Source: a virus. From it: a DNA stretch of 23,044 nucleotides. Positions 19,941 to 23,044 of the stretch are shown in pieces. The stretch spans positions 1 to 23,044 of the IMG/VR virus record IMGVR_UViG_3300025141_000800. One strand, 5' to 3'. The notes under the pieces were generated by a model, which had not been told where the DNA came from, did not search any database, and saw only the letters and a program-made list of their open reading frames with translations. The first letter of the stretch is position 1. Every line of letters begins with the position of its first letter. A program made the translations under genes and the position numbers.

Positions 19941-21683
19941 ATGCCGGCAAATAAAAGAGATTTTTACTTAGGTAACCCGAATCTACCTACTGAAAATTCT
20001 AAGTTTGAATGGACGCCAAAAATGCTGGCGGACCTCAAAAAAGCAAAACAGAATCTTCTTTATTTTGCTGAGAATTTTTTCTTTATTGTTAATCTAGATA
20101 GGGGACGAGAAAAGATAGCATTACATTCATGTCAAAAAAGATCTTTAAGGAAGATGCGGGATAATAGATTTTTTATTCTTTTAGCATCCAGACAGATAGG
20201 TAAAACTACCATGATGACCATTTATACACTATGGCATGCTTGTTTTAATAGTGATCAAAGAATGCTAATTGTAGCTAACAAAGAAGGTACTGCTAAAGAA
20301 ATATTTTCTCGTATTAGAATGGCTTATGAAGAATTACCTAACTGGATCAAACCAGGTGTTTCTGAGTATGGTAAAGAATCTTTAAAATTTACTAACGGTA
20401 CTACGATAGGAATAAGCACCACAACCGGAACAGCAGCTCGTGGTCAATCTATTAATGTGTTGGTGCTGGATGAGTTGGCGTTTATTGAACCTCACTTGGT
20501 AGATCAATTTTGGAAATCTGTTTTTCCTGTTATTTCGTCTTCTAAAAAGTCTAAAATTTTTATAGCTTCTACAGCAAACGGAACCGACAATTTATTTTAC
20601 AAAATATGGAACGGTGCCATAGAAGAAAAGAACGGTTGGGGGTTTGACAAAATATTATGGGACGAAATTCCTGGTAGAGACGAAAAATGGAGAGATGAAA
20701 CCATGCGAACTATTGGAAGTGAAGAAGCTTTCAATCAAGAATTTGGGTGTGAATTTGTTTCTTCTGGTGAAATGGCTATTAATGAAGAGCTTTTTGAAAG
20801 TTTGAAAATTAATTGTATGAAAGCAAAGATGTCTATGGAAGAAGGCAAATATAAAATTTTCAAAGCACCAGATGATTTTGGTCTTTACGTAGCAGGTGTC
20901 GATATAGCAGAAGGTATAAATCAAAACGCTAGCGTAATACAAATTTTAGATTTAAGAGACCTATCTAATATAGAGCAGGTAGCAGTTTATTGGGACGATG
21001 AAATAAATCCATTTAATTTTACACAAAAGCTTCATGAAATTTTATTACAATGGGGATCACCACCAGCATTAATAGAAAGAAATAATTGTGGTGCTCAAGT
21101 AGTAGAACAACTATATTATAATTTTAGATATGGTAATGTAGTAACATATTCAGCTAATGCAGGCAAACAAAAAAACAATAAAGTCGGTGTTTTAGCTCAT
21201 ACAAATACAAAATATCGAATGGTTACAAACATGAGATATTATATGAACGAATTACGTTCAGTTAATATTAGAGATATTGAAACACTTACAGAAATTAAAA
21301 ACTTTGTAAAATATCCTAACGGTAAATGGGCTGCTAGACCAGGGGTAAATATGTTAGATGATAGGGTAATGTCATTAGGTTGGGCTCTAATTATATTAGA
21401 CAATGATGTAGTACAAAAATATTTTGAAGTTTTAAGATATGACGATAATAATAGACCTGCTGAATTAAAAAGGTATGATTACGACTATCACACACCTTTA
21501 GGAAAAGGTCTTTGGGATGAGGATAACGAAGAAAATAATTTAGATACTGTAATCTTTACAGAAAAAACGGACGAAGAAAATAATTCAGAACTTACATTAA
21601 TGAAAACTAAAGGATGGGTTGCAGCTTCTGATTATCAGACTCAGCGTTCATATGCACCAATTAGCGATTTAGGATTACATTAA
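19941..21683 (+). CDS. gp17: Terminase large subunit, gp17
   Basis: A 580-residue packaging ATPase-nuclease (T4 gp17 has 610). Walker A SRQIGKTT is at 83-90 and Walker B with the catalytic Glu (VLVLDE) at 173-178. The coupling motif is in FIASTANG (207-214). The C-terminal RNase H-like nuclease has D321 in YVAGVDIAEG, E379 in ALIERNNCG and an Asp pair near 472-473 in MLDDRVMSLGWAL. It cuts concatemeric DNA and pumps it into the prohead. The small subunit gp16 is not in this window. Confidence 0.95.
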   Translation: MPANKRDFYLGNPNLPTENSKFEWTPKMLADLKKAKQNLLYFAENFFFIVNLDRGREKIALHSCQKRSLRKMRDNRFFILLASRQIGKTTMMTIYTLWHACFNSDQRMLIVANKEGTAKEIFSRIRMAYEELPNWIKPGVSEYGKESLKFTNGTTIGISTTTGTAARGQSINVLVLDELAFIEPHLVDQFWKSVFPVISSSKKSKIFIASTANGTDNLFYKIWNGAIEEKNGWGFDKILWDEIPGRDEKWRDETMRTIGSEEAFNQEFGCEFVSSGEMAINEELFESLKINCMKAKMSMEEGKYKIFKAPDDFGLYVAGVDIAEGINQNASVIQILDLRDLSNIEQVAVYWDDEINPFNFTQKLHEILLQWGSPPALIERNNCGAQVVEQLYYNFRYGNVVTYSANAGKQKNNKVGVLAHTNTKYRMVTNMRYYMNELRSVNIRDIETLTEIKNFVKYPNGKWAARPGVNMLDDRVMSLGWALIILDNDVVQKYFEVLRYDDNNRPAELKRYDYDYHTPLGKGLWDEDNEENNLDTVIFTEKTDEENNSELTLMKTKGWVAASDYQTQRSYAPISDLGLH

Positions 21684-21686
21684 ATA
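21679..21686 (+). promoter_or_regulatory. T4-type late promoter of the tube gene
   Basis: ATTAAATA overlaps the terminase stop and ends 6 nt (TATTAG) before ATG 21693. Confidence 0.5.
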
Positions 21687-21692
21687 TATTAG

Positions 21693-22274
21693 ATGAGCGT
21701 ATCATATACACAGGCAGCCTTAAACAAGGAAAGAAAAGATAAATTCATCATGGTTATACCTACACCGAAGTTTCTTAAAGATGATGTAAACAAATTTGTT
21801 AGAGATAATAAACAGGTAAATCCAGACTCGGTACAATTTTCAATTTATGGTAGTGTTGTGCCTCCTGTTCAGATACCAAATGTAGAAGTAAGATATGCTG
21901 GACAAACTTTAAATGTTACAAGTCACAACAGACCTGCTTATCCACCTGTAAATGTAAAATTTACTATAGATAATAGATTCGAAAATTATTGGTTTATTTA
22001 TAAATGGTTAAATAAATTGCAAGATGATTACGCAGGATATTTTAATGAAGAAAAGAATTATCCTAAAAAGAAGGTAATAGAAGACGAGTATATGGCCGAT
22101 TTCACAATATATGCTTTAGACGAATACAATAAAAGAGTTGCACAATTTGACTATACTAAAGGGTTTCCTACATTTTTAGGTGGTGTGGAATATTCATATA
22201 GAGACCCCGGGGAAATTGAAACCCAATTCAGTTTTGCATATAGTCAATTCTACGTGAGTTTATTGCAACCGTAG
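21693..22274 (+). CDS. gp19: Tail tube protein, gp19-like
   Basis: 193 residues (T4 gp19 has 163). The tail-tube pattern is visible: VVPPVQIPNVEVRYAGQTL in the first half, then VKFTIDNRFENYWFIYKWLN around 86-105, like the VDxxFxNYxxIYxWL motif of this family, and a C-terminal beta-rich FSFAYSQFYVSLLQP. It would form the hexameric-ring inner tube of the contractile tail. In T4 the order is 17-18-19; here the tube-like gene comes before the sheath. A paralogue such as a tube cap (gp54-like) cannot be fully excluded. Confidence 0.75.
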   Translation: MSVSYTQAALNKERKDKFIMVIPTPKFLKDDVNKFVRDNKQVNPDSVQFSIYGSVVPPVQIPNVEVRYAGQTLNVTSHNRPAYPPVNVKFTIDNRFENYWFIYKWLNKLQDDYAGYFNEEKNYPKKKVIEDEYMADFTIYALDEYNKRVAQFDYTKGFPTFLGGVEYSYRDPGEIETQFSFAYSQFYVSLLQP

Positions 22275-22320
22275 TATATTTATTATTAAACTAAATTCTA
22301 CGATCTTTTTTCCAAAAAAA

Positions 22321-22328
22321 CATAAATA
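22321..22328 (+). promoter_or_regulatory. T4-type late promoter of the sheath gene
   Basis: CATAAATA, 5 nt (TACAT), ATG 22334. The third CATAAATA-N5-ATG in this window. Confidence 0.72.
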
Positions 22329-22333
22329 TACAT

Positions 22334-23044
22334 ATGGCACAAAGAACTATTCAAAGTCCCGGTGTAGAAATCAACGAAGTCGACTTATCTTTAGGAGCGG
22401 TTAACAAGATCGGTACCAATATTTTTGTAACTGGATTCGCACCCCAAGGCCCCTGCGATGAAATCGTACAGGTGGCAAGCTTATCTGAGTTTGAAACAAT
22501 TTACGGCTCACCAACAAATGCCGCAGAACGCTACTTTTACCATACCGTGGCGCAATCATTTAACAGTAGAGCGAATATACTTGTTAACAGATTACCATAT
22601 GGTGAATCGTTAGGTGACGGGTTTACGAACAAATATTGGGCTACAGTCTATCCAGCTGTACCAATTAACAAAGAAGCAATTAATCAATTTGGTTATACTG
22701 CTTTATCAGCCAACATTGCTGAACCACCATTTGGTGAAGATGCATCAACCACGGTTCAGTTTTCACCAGCGTCGGCGGGTAACATGATTTATTATTATAT
22801 TGGTGCACCAACTTTCTTAAGTTTAACGCAATCACAATACCAATCTATTTTAGATGATTCTGCGATTGAATGGTCTGATACACCAAACTGGGTAGATAGT
22901 ATAGCATTTAGTGCTCAGAATGGAGAAGTTGGTAATGCAGCTCAGTTACAGACGTTAGCCGGTGCAGCCGTTATTACTTTGAATACAGCCAAAACAACAG
23001 TCAATAATTCGTTTGAAGGTTATTATACAGCTTTGCTTGATAAT
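22334..23044 (+). CDS. gp18: Tail sheath protein, gp18 (N-terminal part, cut by window end)
   Basis: The first 237 codons are in the window and the frame is open at the last base. The N-terminus MAQRTIQSPGVEINEVDLS is the usual start of T4-type sheath proteins, in which the SPGVEIxExD segment takes part in linking neighbouring subunits. VTGFAPQGP, SLSEFETIYGSPTNAAERYFYH and NILVNRLPYGE continue the pattern. It forms the contractile outer sheath around the tube. Confidence 0.93.
   Translation, partial: MAQRTIQSPGVEINEVDLSLGAVNKIGTNIFVTGFAPQGPCDEIVQVASLSEFETIYGSPTNAAERYFYHTVAQSFNSRANILVNRLPYGESLGDGFTNKYWATVYPAVPINKEAINQFGYTALSANIAEPPFGEDASTTVQFSPASAGNMIYYYIGAPTFLSLTQSQYQSILDDSAIEWSDTPNWVDSIAFSAQNGEVGNAAQLQTLAGAAVITLNTAKTTVNNSFEGYYTALLDN

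Noticed and set aside
19906-19950. Longer start (ATG 19950) for the 469-residue protein
   Set aside because: It would read through the late promoter and overlap the terminase start; the promoter lies 5 nt before ATG 19905.
22270-22311. Possible terminator between the tube and sheath genes (CGTAG/CTACG then T-run)
   Set aside because: The stem is only 5 bp with a loop of more than 20 nt, too weak to call.
1-23044. tRNA genes, CRISPR arrays and insertion sequences
   Set aside because: No cloverleaf-like sequence, regularly spaced repeat array, transposase or terminal inverted repeats were seen on either strand.

Overview
This window is a piece of a tailed-phage genome of the T4 superfamily (a myovirus). 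It is AT-rich by eye, has tightly packed genes, and carries recognisable T4-type replication proteins (gp41-like helicase, gp59-like loader, gp32, gp45 clamp, rnh-type nuclease, gp61-like primase) plus late virion genes (gp14-like neck protein, gp17 terminase, gp19-like tube, gp18 sheath). The nucleotide-sugar genes and the small unknown genes between replication genes suggest a marine T4-like phage (cyanophage or pelagiphage style). The host cannot be fixed from this sequence.

Layout. (1) 1-1351: end of an unrecognised gene, then a GDP-mannose 3,5-epimerase. (2) 1383-7587, + strand: helicase, DHH phosphoesterase, small gene, gp59-like loader, gp32, a P/Q-rich protein, gp45 and two small genes. 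(3) 7603-10462: two more sugar SDR enzymes (RmlD-like and RmlB-like), a small gene and a sulfotransferase. (4) 10493-12861: Lys-rich protein, 5'-3' exonuclease, small gene, primase. (5) 12858-13280, - strand: a lone late-type gene, divergent from (6) 13313-15417, five small unknown + strand genes, one a membrane zinc-ribbon protein. (7) 15407-19905, - strand: five ORFs plus a nested sixth frame, interpreted as prohead-core, internal and neck proteins. (8) 19941-23044, + strand: terminase, tube, sheath (cut by the window edge).

The main observation concerns gene expression. At least seven replication-side transcription units show a TTGnnn-N15/16-TATAAT-like promoter whose -10 box ends 5-7 nt before the start codon (10 nt for the primase). 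The late units show a T4-type nnTAAATA box ending 5-7 nt before the start codon, usually exactly 5. In both sets the predicted transcription start falls on or next to the start codon, so first genes would be translated from leaderless mRNAs. Many downstream genes start by overlapping the previous stop (ATGA, TAATG), and Shine-Dalgarno sequences are scarce. gp32 is the exception: its promoter would begin the mRNA exactly at a perfect 8-bp hairpin followed by an A/U-rich unstructured leader, much like the autoregulatory leader known for T4 gene 32.

The second main observation is a short shared peptide, roughly SKGDx5LxEAY, at the N-termini of several - strand proteins and at the C-terminus of one. 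It looks like a prohead/capsid-targeting signal. One of these ORFs contains a perfect TATAAATA late promoter within its reading frame, feeding a nested in-frame gene that has its own targeting-like N-terminus. No tRNA, CRISPR array or insertion sequence was seen, and there is no gene-free stretch over 300 bases.
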